From CAYUVA01 sp964448115 [NCBI: uncultured bacterium] (GTDB lineage Bacteria > CAYUVA01), in the NCBI GenBank assembly GCA_964448115.1, contig CAYUVA010000008.1, forward strand, positions 1 through 55,946: a stretch of 55,946 nucleotides of DNA, given 5' to 3'. The notes beneath the pieces are model-generated. The model did not search any database. It had not been told where the DNA came from and worked only from the letters and a program-made list of their open reading frames with translations. Below are positions 35,304-43,804 of the stretch, piece by piece. A program made the translations under genes and the position numbers. Position 1 is the first letter of the stretch. Each line of letters opens with the position of its first letter.

Positions 35304-36359
35304 TTAGCCTCCTAGGTATCTAATGTAGATCGATTTTGCCATCTCTACATCTTCGGTGCCACGGATTTGTGCCCTGCCGTCCTGGTAGATGGTGATCTGG
35401 TACTCATCATCGCTGAACTTGATAAAATAAGGATTTAAGGTAACCTTGCCCAATGGCTGAAGCATCTCTGCAAGCCCTTTAAGATCAAACTCCAGCTTTC
35501 GTGGTGGATTCACCTGCACAGTGTTTCCCCCGCAGGTAGCTTCTGCTATCAGCTCATCCTTGTGATCGAGATACTCGTAGGTACCCTCCTTGCAGGCGAT
35601 ACATCCCATGGACGGCTCATACTCGGCGACGGTTATCTCGCTGAAGCTGGCGTTCCAAAGATCGACGGTAAGGATGCTTTTGCGCATGGCATCATGTTTC
35701 CCTGCAAGATACTTCATAGCTTCCAGCGCTTGTACAGCAGCAATGACTCTTGGAGCCGATGCAATTATCCCCACAGTAGCACAAGTTTGTGCATTGCCCG
35801 GCTCGCCATGATTCCCGAATAAACACCGAAAACAGAAGGTTTTGCCAGGTAGTATGTTATATGTCATTCCGCTAGCGCCCAAAACGCCTCCATAGATCCA
35901 TGGTATCCCCAGCTTCAGGGCTGCATCGTTGAGCAGAAAGCGCACATGGAAGTTATCGGTGCCATCCAAGATAATATCGAATCCTTCAAGCTGCTCTTCG
36001 ATGTTTGCAGGGCTAAGGCTCACCACGGATGCCATGATCTCTATAATGGGATTTATTGCGTTCAGTTTGCGTCGAGCAGCCTCAGCCTTGGGGAGGGCAT
36101 CGCTTATATCATCCATGTCAAACAGAGCCTGGCGTTGCAGGTTGGAAAGCTCCACGGTATCGCGATCAATGAGCTTTATCCTGCCGATTCCAGCCCTGGT
36201 TAATATATCAGCGATGGCGGTTCCGAGCGCCCCGCAGCCGACCACTATCGCAGAAGCATCCCCAAGTTTTCTTTGTCCCTCGATACCCAAATTGGGATAG
36301 ACTATCTGTCTTTGATAGCGTTTGTTCAGGTTCTGCTCCCCAGACTCATCCATGGCCAT
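35304..36359 (-). CDS. E1-like ThiF/MoeB/HesA-family adenylyltransferase
   Basis: The 351-aa protein has the family opening KRYQRQIVYPNLGIEGQRKL, nucleotide loop VVGCGALGTA (about 40-49), DRDTVELSNLQRQALF and DGTDNFHVRFLLND. Two CxxC pairs, FCFRCLFG and GCIACKEG, form the structural zinc site. A C-terminal extension with YQDGRAQIRGTEDVEMAKS is found in many stand-alone members and ends in Gly-Gly. Such enzymes adenylate the C-terminus of a ThiS/MoaD-like carrier. No carrier gene is adjacent. It is first in a three-gene operon with the desulfurase-like and radical SAM genes, behind its own promoter. Confidence 0.92.
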   Translation of the reverse strand: MAMDESGEQNLNKRYQRQIVYPNLGIEGQRKLGDASAIVVGCGALGTAIADILTRAGIGRIKLIDRDTVELSNLQRQALFDMDDISDALPKAEAARRKLNAINPIIEIMASVVSLSPANIEEQLEGFDIILDGTDNFHVRFLLNDAALKLGIPWIYGGVLGASGMTYNILPGKTFCFRCLFGNHGEPGNAQTCATVGIIASAPRVIAAVQALEAMKYLAGKHDAMRKSILTVDLWNASFSEITVAEYEPSMGCIACKEGTYEYLDHKDELIAEATCGGNTVQVNPPRKLEFDLKGLAEMLQPLGKVTLNPYFIKFSDDEYQITIYQDGRAQIRGTEDVEMAKSIYIRYLGG

Positions 36360-36373
36360 ACCTTACACGCATC

Positions 36374-36437
36374 TTTTTATTACCGGAAGGGATAAGTGTC
36401 AATCTCAATTGACATGTATTACCAGTGCTTTTAAAAT
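36374..36437. promoter_or_regulatory. Back-to-back divergent promoters with -35 boxes forming an inverted repeat
   Basis: Rightward: TTGACA (36409-36414), 17 bases, TAAAAT (36432-36437), serving the HEPN-like cassette. Leftward: TTGACA (36397-36402 on the minus strand), 17 bases, TAAAAA (36374-36379), serving the E1-like operon. The two -35 regions form TGTCAAT-CTCA-ATTGACA (36397-36414), which could also bind one regulator acting on both operons. The leftward leader would be only about 8 bases. Confidence 0.6.
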
Positions 36438-36462
36438 AAAGACCGTGCAGAACAAAACAAAT

Positions 36463-36891
36463 ATGTCCAATTATATGCCAGATTATTTTGATGCTGCAAA
36501 ACGGCATTGGGAAGATGGCGAGTTATTGATGGAAAACAGCCGTTTGGCTAATGCTGATCAACTTTATGGTTTATCAGCGGAATGTGCGCTAAAGGCTGTT
36601 ATGTATGGATTGGGCATGCAACTTACATCTGAAGGATTACCTGAACGACCATACAGAGTGCATATTAATGATTTGTGGGATGAATTTATCACTTTCGCAG
36701 ATGATAGAGAAGGAGCTAGATATAGCGATTTTCTAAGGATTTCGTTGACAAACGATTTCAACGATTGGGATATAAGCCAACGATATATAAATCGAGCAAT
36801 GATAAATAATGGAGCTGTTCAAAGGCATAGAGATGGGACTATAAAGACAATAACTATACTTGAGCTAGCATTGGTGGATGGGATTGTTTGA
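36463..36891 (+). CDS. HEPN-like helical protein of a three-gene cassette
   Basis: The 142-aa protein starts at ATG 36463, 26 bases after the predicted -10; an upstream extension through the promoter is unlikely. It begins MSNYMPDYFDAAKRHWEDGE and continues with NADQLYGLSAECALKAVMYG, the two-helix pattern of HEPN domains (A...A..G...A...A.ECALKA). RPYRVH (about 66-71) fits the HEPN Rx4-6H RNase spacing, but its place between the helices makes catalysis uncertain. Its stop shares a base with the next ATG. HEPN proteins are often RNases or nucleotide-transfer targets in defence and toxin systems. No nucleotidyltransferase partner is present. Confidence 0.65.
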   Translation: MSNYMPDYFDAAKRHWEDGELLMENSRLANADQLYGLSAECALKAVMYGLGMQLTSEGLPERPYRVHINDLWDEFITFADDREGARYSDFLRISLTNDFNDWDISQRYINRAMINNGAVQRHRDGTIKTITILELALVDGIV

Positions 36892-38210
36892 TGAATAAGC
36901 AACAAATAGTAATGTTCAGCCAGGCTCTTGATAATGCAGTCAAAATGACAAAAGAGCTTGGAAGATCTCTGAAAAAGGAGATAATGCTAGTTCGTGATCT
37001 CTCTGGTCGTATTCGTGTCTTGCTGCCCGGCATTAATAGTGATTACAAGATGAATAAATTGAACCAGTTTGCTCAAGAACTTGCTGCTGCACTTGGTGCC
37101 TATGGATATCCTCCCCAAAGAACCGTGTTATTTGCTGATGAATTGAGCACTGGGAATGATTTTTTTATTTCGGATGATCGGCAGTTAATAGATGATGAAC
37201 ATGGGGTAAAAATCTACCTTCTTGACAGGCAAATCATGGGTCATGACTGGATGCGAATGCCATTGAAGAGAAAAACAAGTATTCCACGAGTTACCTTTTA
37301 TGGAATAAAAGGAGGCGTTGGACGCTCGACAGCACTAATAATATGGGCATGGAAACTGGCTGTAAATGGTAAAAAAGTATTAATTGTCGATATCGATCTC
37401 GAATCTCCCGGTACTAGCAGTACTTTACTTCCCAAAGATAGTATGCCCGATTATGGTATCGTGGATTGGTTTGTCGAAGATATGGTCGGTCAAGCTGAAG
37501 AAGTGGAGAAGGATATGATATCCTCCAGCCCGCTAGCAAAGAATCTGAAAGGTGAAATACGAATAATGCCCGCCTATGGGGCAAAGACCAAGGATTACCT
37601 GATCAAATTATCCAGATGTTATTCCCAAATCGGAGGAGATAATAAGAAATCCTGGGCTGAACGACTTAATACATTGGTAGAACATGCAGAAGAAAAAGAG
37701 ATACCCGATTTGGTTATTATAGATAGTCGAGCAGGGCTTCATGACATCGCGGCAGTAACCGCTACCAGGATGGATGCAACCGTTTTTCTTTTCGCCGTCG
37801 ATTCAATTCAAACCTGGAATGCTTACACTTTTTTATTTGAACAATGGAACAAACATCCAAACATAAATGATTTTAGAAATAATCTACAGATAGTTGCCAG
37901 CATGATACCTGAAACAGGAAGAGAGGATTATCTTACGAGATTCAAAGAAAATTCATGGGATCTATTTCGAGAACAAGTTTATACTGAAATTCAAGCTGGG
38001 GAATTAGATGAAGACTTCAGTTATGATCTTGAAGAACAAGATGCGCCCCACTATCCACTAACTATTTATTGGCATCGGGCATTGCAAGAGTTTAATCCCT
38101 GTCATACCTCCCAAGGAATTGATGTACAAACAGCCCAGGAAGCTATGGGTGAATTCTTCAAAGGCATTAAAAAGAAAAAGTTGATTAATTGGGTTGAAAG
38201 CAATGAGTGA
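36891..38210 (+). CDS. KGGVGR-type MinD/ParA-like ATPase
   Basis: The 439-aa protein starts at ATG 36891, overlapping the upstream TGA. After an N-terminal domain of about 130 residues comes a deviant Walker A, GIKGGVGRSTALI (Lys at about 140), where ParA/MinD proteins have KGGVGKT. VLIVDIDLESPG (about 163-174) and LVIIDSRAGLHDI (about 276-288) complete the MinD-like core. The C-terminal part lacks DNA-binding features. ATPases with the KGGVGR variant recur, to my knowledge, in variable multigene cassettes suspected of antiphage function. Lower GC than the flanking genes suggests transfer. Confidence 0.82.
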   Translation: MNKQQIVMFSQALDNAVKMTKELGRSLKKEIMLVRDLSGRIRVLLPGINSDYKMNKLNQFAQELAAALGAYGYPPQRTVLFADELSTGNDFFISDDRQLIDDEHGVKIYLLDRQIMGHDWMRMPLKRKTSIPRVTFYGIKGGVGRSTALIIWAWKLAVNGKKVLIVDIDLESPGTSSTLLPKDSMPDYGIVDWFVEDMVGQAEEVEKDMISSSPLAKNLKGEIRIMPAYGAKTKDYLIKLSRCYSQIGGDNKKSWAERLNTLVEHAEEKEIPDLVIIDSRAGLHDIAAVTATRMDATVFLFAVDSIQTWNAYTFLFEQWNKHPNINDFRNNLQIVASMIPETGREDYLTRFKENSWDLFREQVYTEIQAGELDEDFSYDLEEQDAPHYPLTIYWHRALQEFNPCHTSQGIDVQTAQEAMGEFFKGIKKKKLINWVESNE

Positions 38211-39666
38211 GTCTATATTCCCAATTGATGATATAAGAAAACTTATTATAGAAGCCATTCCAGGGCAAATAGCAAGTCCTGATGTTAAATTACCTTATCG
38301 GTATATTCCTGAAACACACTGGAAAGCATTGCATCCCGACAATGCATTAGTTGAAGGGATCCGAGGATCAGGGAAAAGCTTTTGGTGGAAGGTTTTACAG
38401 GATCCAAGATTTCGAGCAATAGTAGGGCATTTTCTACCTAAAACAGGAATCGATAAAAATACAATAGTTTCTGCTGGTTTCGGAGAGATTTCCTCACCCG
38501 ATGACTTTCCGGGGAAAGATATACTCTCCAATTTATCCAGTAAACACGATTCAAGGCAAATATGGCGTACAATTATTTTTTACCATGTTTGCAAGGAAGC
38601 AAAGAAAGATATCATTGCTAACCAGGATATGTGGAAAGATAGGATAGAATATGTAATAAACAATCCAGAGAAGGTAGAAAAAACATTTTATGAGATCGAT
38701 CAGGGTCTTGAAGAAAAAAAGGTCTATCATCTCATTCTTTTCGATGCCCTGGATCGGGCTGCTGATAATTGGAAAACCATGAGAAATTTGATTCGAGGTC
38801 TTTTACAAGTGTTATTGGAGTTCAAGTATTATAAACGAATTCGCGCTAAAGCATACCTGAGAACCGATCAAATATCAGATCCATTAGTTGCTGATTTTCC
38901 TGACTCATCTAAATTACTAAGCGATAAAATGGAATTACGATGGCCCCGAAATGAATTGTATGGGTTACTTTGGCAGTATCTTTGTAATGAGAGCCAATAT
39001 GGAGAAGAATTTAGGGACGGATGTAACAAGCTGTTAGAAATTAAGTGGAATAAATATAACAATATTTGGATCGTACCAAAAGAAGCGATAGAAGAAAAAG
39101 CGCAAAGAGAGATTTTTAATCAAATCGCTGGACCTTGGATGGGAAAAGACCGTCGCCGTGGATTCCCCTACACTTGGTTACCAAACCATCTTGGAGATGC
39201 TACGGATCAAGTAAGTCCTAGAAGCTTCTTAGCCGCGGTGCGACATGCTGCTGAAGACAGTATTAAAATCGAGTATGAAAAGTATCCTTTGTATTATGAG
39301 AGCATAAAAAGGGGGGTTGCTGAGGCATCGAGAATTCGGGTTCGTGAATTAAAGGAAGACTACCCTTGGGTGGATAAGTTGATGAATCCCCTTTCTGGAA
39401 TGTCTGTACCTTGTGATATTAAGGAAATCAAGATGAGATGGACTGATAGCGATACCTTGGGGAATCTTGAAAGGCAGATTGAAAACGAAGAACTTAAACT
39501 TCCGCCAGCTCATTTAACTGAGGGCGCTGATGGGGTAATTAAAGATCTAATACAATTAGGTATTTTTAGACTGATGAAAGATAGCAGAGTAAATATACCG
39601 GATGTGTATCGGGTAGGATATAATCTAGGTAGAAGGGGCGGCGTAAAACCTGTTGCTCGCTATTGA
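38203..39666 (+). CDS. P-loop NTPase with a C-terminal winged-helix-like region
   Basis: The 487-aa protein starts at ATG 38203, overlapping the KGGVGR gene by 8 bases. Walker A is EGIRGSGKSFWWK (about 51-63) and Walker B is HLILFDALDR (about 175-184); an arginine-rich stretch with RAKAYLRTD follows. The last 60 residues (VIKDLIQLGIFRLM, then VNIPDVYRVGYNLGRRGGVK) look like the winged-helix end of AAA/STAND-type ATPases. No nuclease, TIR or protease domain is evident, so it is probably a sensor or switch for the cassette. No terminator is seen before the convergent kinase gene. Confidence 0.8.
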   Translation: MSESIFPIDDIRKLIIEAIPGQIASPDVKLPYRYIPETHWKALHPDNALVEGIRGSGKSFWWKVLQDPRFRAIVGHFLPKTGIDKNTIVSAGFGEISSPDDFPGKDILSNLSSKHDSRQIWRTIIFYHVCKEAKKDIIANQDMWKDRIEYVINNPEKVEKTFYEIDQGLEEKKVYHLILFDALDRAADNWKTMRNLIRGLLQVLLEFKYYKRIRAKAYLRTDQISDPLVADFPDSSKLLSDKMELRWPRNELYGLLWQYLCNESQYGEEFRDGCNKLLEIKWNKYNNIWIVPKEAIEEKAQREIFNQIAGPWMGKDRRRGFPYTWLPNHLGDATDQVSPRSFLAAVRHAAEDSIKIEYEKYPLYYESIKRGVAEASRIRVRELKEDYPWVDKLMNPLSGMSVPCDIKEIKMRWTDSDTLGNLERQIENEELKLPPAHLTEGADGVIKDLIQLGIFRLMKDSRVNIPDVYRVGYNLGRRGGVKPVARY

Positions 39667-39697
39667 AAATATCTTTTCATAACAGCCATCTTCTTTT

Positions 39698-41179
39698 TCA
39701 GCTCGTCTCGCTTTTGATGAACATGGGGATCTCTTCCTCGCGGCTTTCGAGATCTGCCGGCTTTTTGATGGGCATCTTGATGGTGAAATGAGTGCCAACA
39801 TCCTCCCGTGAATCGACCTTGATAAAACCTCCATGCTTCTGGACTATCTTGTTGGAAATAAACAGCCCTAAGCCGGTACCTCCCAGCCCCTTTGATGAGA
39901 AAAACAGGCTGAAGATCTTCTCCCTGGTCTCCCTGTCCATGCCGATGCCGTTGTCATCTACCTCGAAGATGATCCAATCAGCTTCCTTTCCCACCGAGAA
40001 GATCACCTTGTGCTCTGATTTTTTCTTGTCCATGCGGCAAGCATCAAAGGAGTTCTCCAGGATGTTGACCAGCATGGAGCGAACCGCCTGATAATCAGCC
40101 TCGAACTCACCGACTGCGGGATCGAACCGGGAGATGAACTCGACCCCTAGGCTTTTAGCCTTGTCGGTGAAATTATCATAGACCTCCCTAGCCAGGGATA
40201 AAACCTTGTGGGTCTCCCAATTGAGCTGCCTGTCCTTTGCATAGTAAAGTATATCCATAACCATGTTTCGGATGCGCTCCACATTGCGCTGTACCATTGC
40301 CCAGCCCTTCAGTATCCGCTGTTGATCGTCCTTTTTTATCCCGCTATTGACCATATAGATACCGCCCTCCAAGCCGGTGAGCAGCCCCTTGATACCATGA
40401 GAGATCGAGCCGACCAGCAGCCCGGTCGAGGTCAGTTGATTCTGCAATTGCCTGATGGGCGTGATGTTATTGGACATCTCCATTACCAGCATAACATTAC
40501 CATTCTGATCCTTTATCGGCACCGATGTTACCCAGACATTGAGCCGTCTGCCATCTTTGGTGGTAACCACCTCCTCGTGGTGGTAGGTCTTGCCATCCTG
40601 GAAGATATCCTTGACCTTGCAGGGGATGCACGGCTTGTCTCGGTGCTTGTAAACCTCGTAGCAGTAGCCCTTGGGATAGCCGAAGTCCTCACGGAACATC
40701 TTGTTTGCCTCCACAAGGCGCAGGTCCTTGTCCTGTATGGAGATATAGCAAGGGACGACCTCGAAGAGCTTGCGGAGTTGATCGGATCGCTCCCGGAGCT
40801 GCTCCTGGAGCAGCTTGACCTCGGTAATGTCGGTGAACATCTCCATTACCGCTATGATTCTCTCCTGATCGTCTTTGATTGGGGTGGTATGGACCATTAC
40901 CGGTATTTCAAGCCCCTGTTGAGTGATTATGACCTCCTCGCTGCCATGTCTTAATCCGTCATTGAAGGTCTTTTCCACCGGGCAGTCGGTGCACTTCGAG
41001 TCTCTCCCCTTGTAGATTTCATAGCAGAACTCACCAGGTTTTTCGCCAAAGTCATCGCGAAATCTCCCATTTGCCTCGATGATACGAAAATCCCTGTCTT
41101 GTATGGAGACATAGGCGGGTATTTCATCGAACAGCTTCTTATAGGGGAGAGAATTGGTCTGAGATCTTTCGATGGTCAT
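39698..41179 (-). CDS. PAS-PAS sensor histidine kinase with Cys motifs in both PAS domains
   Basis: The 493-aa kinase has two PAS domains (about 10-130 and 135-250). Each carries a Cys signature after the FxEDFG/FGEKPG segment: CYEIYKGRDSKCTDCP in the first and CYEVYKHRDKPCIPCK in the second. The phosphoacceptor His is in SISHGIKGLL (about residue 260), an altered H-box. The ATPase domain shows the N-box ENSFDACR, G1 VDDNGIGMD and G2 GLGGTGLGLFIS. No transmembrane helix is seen, so it is cytoplasmic. The paired cysteines suggest a metal or thiol redox sensor. It is the last gene of the Rrf2-led operon and the likely phosphodonor for the receiver domain fused to the HdrD-like protein. Confidence 0.92.
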   Translation of the reverse strand: MTIERSQTNSLPYKKLFDEIPAYVSIQDRDFRIIEANGRFRDDFGEKPGEFCYEIYKGRDSKCTDCPVEKTFNDGLRHGSEEVIITQQGLEIPVMVHTTPIKDDQERIIAVMEMFTDITEVKLLQEQLRERSDQLRKLFEVVPCYISIQDKDLRLVEANKMFREDFGYPKGYCYEVYKHRDKPCIPCKVKDIFQDGKTYHHEEVVTTKDGRRLNVWVTSVPIKDQNGNVMLVMEMSNNITPIRQLQNQLTSTGLLVGSISHGIKGLLTGLEGGIYMVNSGIKKDDQQRILKGWAMVQRNVERIRNMVMDILYYAKDRQLNWETHKVLSLAREVYDNFTDKAKSLGVEFISRFDPAVGEFEADYQAVRSMLVNILENSFDACRMDKKKSEHKVIFSVGKEADWIIFEVDDNGIGMDRETREKIFSLFFSSKGLGGTGLGLFISNKIVQKHGGFIKVDSREDVGTHFTIKMPIKKPADLESREEEIPMFIKSETS

Positions 41180-41200
41180 TGGTCTATCTCCCTTTCTATC

Positions 41201-41293
41201 TTATGCTATTCTAAAGATCTCCTCGTGGCAAGGCTTGGCTTCATAAGCAATGAGTATGGGGCTATCCGGTTGGTTTTCGCAGGTAGCACTCAT
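41201..41293 (-). CDS. Possible 30-residue protein between the HdrD-REC and kinase genes
   Basis: ATG 41293 begins 7 bases after the HdrD-REC stop and ends at TAA 41201-41203, 21 bases before the kinase start. The peptide opens MSATCENQPDSPILIAYEA and has two cysteines. There is no strong ribosome-binding site; reinitiation after the upstream stop is possible. It fills a 121-base gap that is otherwise empty. Confidence 0.3.
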   Translation of the reverse strand: MSATCENQPDSPILIAYEAKPCHEEIFRIA

Positions 41294-41300
41294 TGTCTGC

Positions 41301-43079
41301 TTATTTTTTGCTGGCTTTCTCCTTCTCGGATTCGTGTTCCAGCTCCAGGATCTTGCGTATGTTAAGCAGCAGCTTATCCTCGTTGACCGGCTTGTCAAGA
41401 TACCCTTCAGGCGGGCGCTCGTCTCGGTCGTAGATCAGCTTGCGTAGCTCCGGCTTGCCGGTGATAATGCAGATTGCTATCTCCTCGGTCTCGGGCTCGT
41501 TTCTCATCTCGGCGAAGACCTCGGCTCCGTCCTTGCCGGGCATTGAAAGGTCGAGCGTTATCAGGTCTGGCTTTTGCTCTTTAGCTATTCTAAGCGCCTC
41601 CTCGCCGTCAGATGCAACATAGGTTGTGGCGCCGTTATCCTGCAGGACTGTGCTTATGAAATCGCAAACATCAGGCTCATCATCGACTACCAGGATGCTG
41701 TATCCAGCCAAGACTAAAGCCTCTGCCGGTATCTCTTCGGGAACCTCGACCACCACCGGCTTCTCTGGGATCACCAGCGCGTTTGCCACTAGGTTCACCA
41801 GTTGGGTAACCTGCATTCCCAGCTTGTAATGGCGGATGAGGTCGGTCAGCCCGTCCACGCAGTTATGGCAGGAGGTTATCACTATCTTGGCGCCGGTTGC
41901 GGTGAGCTGATCTGCCTTCACCTTTGCCGATTTGAGCCTTCTAGGAGTATATTCACTCATTGACATAGCACCGCCACCACCAGTGCAGCAGTAGTTGTTC
42001 GCCCGATTGGGGTACATCTCGCGAAAGTCGGAGCAAACCAGCTTGATAAGATCCCTCGGCTCCTCGTAAAGCCCGCAACTGCGCGCATTATTGCACGAGT
42101 CGTGGAAGGTAACCGGTATCTTGTTCTTGCTCTTATCGACCTTGATCTTCCCCTTGCGGATATACTCCAGCATGGTTATCACCGAGCTTTCCATGGGGAA
42201 ATCGACATTGATTCCACCCCAGTTCTGCGCCTCGCAGCGAGTGGAGCGGTAGCCGTGCCCGCACTCGGATATGACTAGCTTCTTGCCCCTTAGCTCCTTG
42301 ACTTTCTCGTACAACCTGCGTGCTACTGCGCCGCCAAGGTCATCATCGCCGGAGAAAAGCCCGAAGTTGGTCATGTCCCAACCCTCGCTGGGCATTGTCC
42401 AGTTTTCGCCAGCGAAGTGGAAAATCTTGGCAGCATCGGCGATGGTTCGAGGATCATACTTGATCTCACGGGGATTTATGGAATAGACCACATCAGCATC
42501 GTATTTATCGATGGGGATCTTGATGTTGGGATCGTTATATTCCTCCTGAAGCTCCTCTTCCATCCACTCCAGGGTTTCTATGTAGTCTTCCTTGAGCACA
42601 CCCATCTGGTTGCCGATCTCCCACTGATCCTTACTTACCACCGCGACCCCTTCGGGCATGATGCCGACCGAGACTAGCAATCCCCTGGTCATACGGTTAT
42701 AGGTTGCGAAATCTACTCCCATGGGGCAGTTAAGGCTACAGCGGCGGCAGTTGGTGCAGCGCCCAAAGACTATATCCTTTAGCTCTTCGAGATCCTCATC
42801 CGTGTATATGCTCTTAGCACCTACCCACTTGGGGATGACTCGCCCGGTCCAGTCGATATGGCGCTTGAACAGCTTGCGGAGCTGATCACCCTTGTATGCA
42901 GGAGCCATCTTGTAGTCATCAGGATTGGTGAGCACATAATGACAGACATCGGTGCACATCCCGCAGTGCACGCAAGCCAGAAGCGACGACACCATGGAGC
43001 GGTTGAGCTTCTTATTCATTCTATCCAAGAAGACCTTGACCTTATGCGATCTTGGCTTATCTTTCTCCTTAACCTTCAT
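41301..43079 (-). CDS. HdrD-like CCG iron-sulfur protein fused to a receiver (REC) domain
   Basis: The 592-aa protein has two ferredoxin motifs, CVHCGMCTDVCHYV (about 37-50) and CTNCRRCSLNCPMG (about 109-122). CCG domains follow: HDSCNNARSC (about 325) with NNYCCTGGGG (about 360), then SCHNCVDG (about 405). A complete REC domain follows a Pro-rich linker: ILVVDDEPDVCDF (about 461-473), phosphoacceptor Asp in TLDLSMPG (about 510), IITGK and the Lys of LDKPVN. The N-terminal two thirds match HdrD/DsrK/TmcB-like subunits. The start overlaps the cytochrome b gene by 11 bases. The fusion implies phosphorylation acts directly on the redox subunit, or redox state on the receiver. Confidence 0.92.
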   Translation of the reverse strand: MKVKEKDKPRSHKVKVFLDRMNKKLNRSMVSSLLACVHCGMCTDVCHYVLTNPDDYKMAPAYKGDQLRKLFKRHIDWTGRVIPKWVGAKSIYTDEDLEELKDIVFGRCTNCRRCSLNCPMGVDFATYNRMTRGLLVSVGIMPEGVAVVSKDQWEIGNQMGVLKEDYIETLEWMEEELQEEYNDPNIKIPIDKYDADVVYSINPREIKYDPRTIADAAKIFHFAGENWTMPSEGWDMTNFGLFSGDDDLGGAVARRLYEKVKELRGKKLVISECGHGYRSTRCEAQNWGGINVDFPMESSVITMLEYIRKGKIKVDKSKNKIPVTFHDSCNNARSCGLYEEPRDLIKLVCSDFREMYPNRANNYCCTGGGGAMSMSEYTPRRLKSAKVKADQLTATGAKIVITSCHNCVDGLTDLIRHYKLGMQVTQLVNLVANALVIPEKPVVVEVPEEIPAEALVLAGYSILVVDDEPDVCDFISTVLQDNGATTYVASDGEEALRIAKEQKPDLITLDLSMPGKDGAEVFAEMRNEPETEEIAICIITGKPELRKLIYDRDERPPEGYLDKPVNEDKLLLNIRKILELEHESEKEKASKK

Positions 43080-43800
43080 TTACTGCTCCTTTCTTGGCTT
43101 GTTGTTGGCTCATCCAGTCGGGCATTATGCTCGGTTGCAGCGGATAGATCCCGCGATATCCCATGGTCTTGCCCAGATAGTACCGGGTGAATGGATAGTA
43201 GAGGTAATGACCGATCTTGCTGAAGGGGACATACATCAAGAAGAATGCGGTCATAAAAAAGAAGGTGAGCAGCTCCCATTCGCCATCGGCTACATTGTTA
43301 GGCACAGAGAGGAATGCGAAAAGGAACCAGACGGTTAAAAGCGCCAACGAAAAGTAATCATCAGGCGTGCTTATGTTCCTGATCCAGGGATTGCTTATCC
43401 TGCGCACCATCCTCATTATGCCTACGATGAAGGCAGCGCCGATGAAGAAGTGCATGACAAAGCGGAGCATCCCCGAATCCAGCAATCCCGGCGCATAGGG
43501 TATTATAAAGGAGAGCAGGATCGCCATGGTTACGCCAAGATGGAATAGAGCAAACTGAATGTAGAATCCGATGTGCTTCCTGGTGCTATCCATCGCCCAG
43601 GGCATGGCAATATTTATCATGGAGTAGGCAACCCCCTTGGCTGGGGTGGTGCCTGCACGACCGGTGGGGGCTTGCCTTTCCTTGCCAGTTTTGAATTTTC
43701 TTATAATCCAGATCACCCTGATAGTATAGACAATCGCCATGAACAAAAGGGCAAATTCTTGCAAGGGGTGCTCTGCAAAGTGCAACAATGGGCTTTCCAT
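43069..43800 (-). CDS. Cytochrome b-type membrane subunit (NarI/DsrM/HmeC-like)
   Basis: The 243-aa protein has about five helices. Candidate haem His residues occur in FALFHLGVTMAILLSF (about 85-100), MHFFIGAAFIVGI (about 115-127) and FSKIGHYLYYPFTRY (about 198-212). Such subunits link menaquinone to the cytoplasmic HdrD-like partner encoded next. It is shorter than the 310-aa cytochrome b at 22840-23772 and diverged from it. GGAGG lies 9 bases before the ATG, inside the end of the macro-domain gene. Confidence 0.85.
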   Translation of the reverse strand: MESPLLHFAEHPLQEFALLFMAIVYTIRVIWIIRKFKTGKERQAPTGRAGTTPAKGVAYSMINIAMPWAMDSTRKHIGFYIQFALFHLGVTMAILLSFIIPYAPGLLDSGMLRFVMHFFIGAAFIVGIMRMVRRISNPWIRNISTPDDYFSLALLTVWFLFAFLSVPNNVADGEWELLTFFFMTAFFLMYVPFSKIGHYLYYPFTRYYLGKTMGYRGIYPLQPSIMPDWMSQQQAKKGAVNEG

Positions 43801-43804
43801 TAGC

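Noticed and set aside
36463-36891. HEPN/MNT toxin-antitoxin pair
   Set aside because: No nucleotidyltransferase (MNT) gene is adjacent; the partners are two P-loop NTPases.
40208-40954. 248-codon plus-strand open frame
   Set aside because: Antisense to the histidine kinase, whose domains are all intact; composition is that of a shadow frame.
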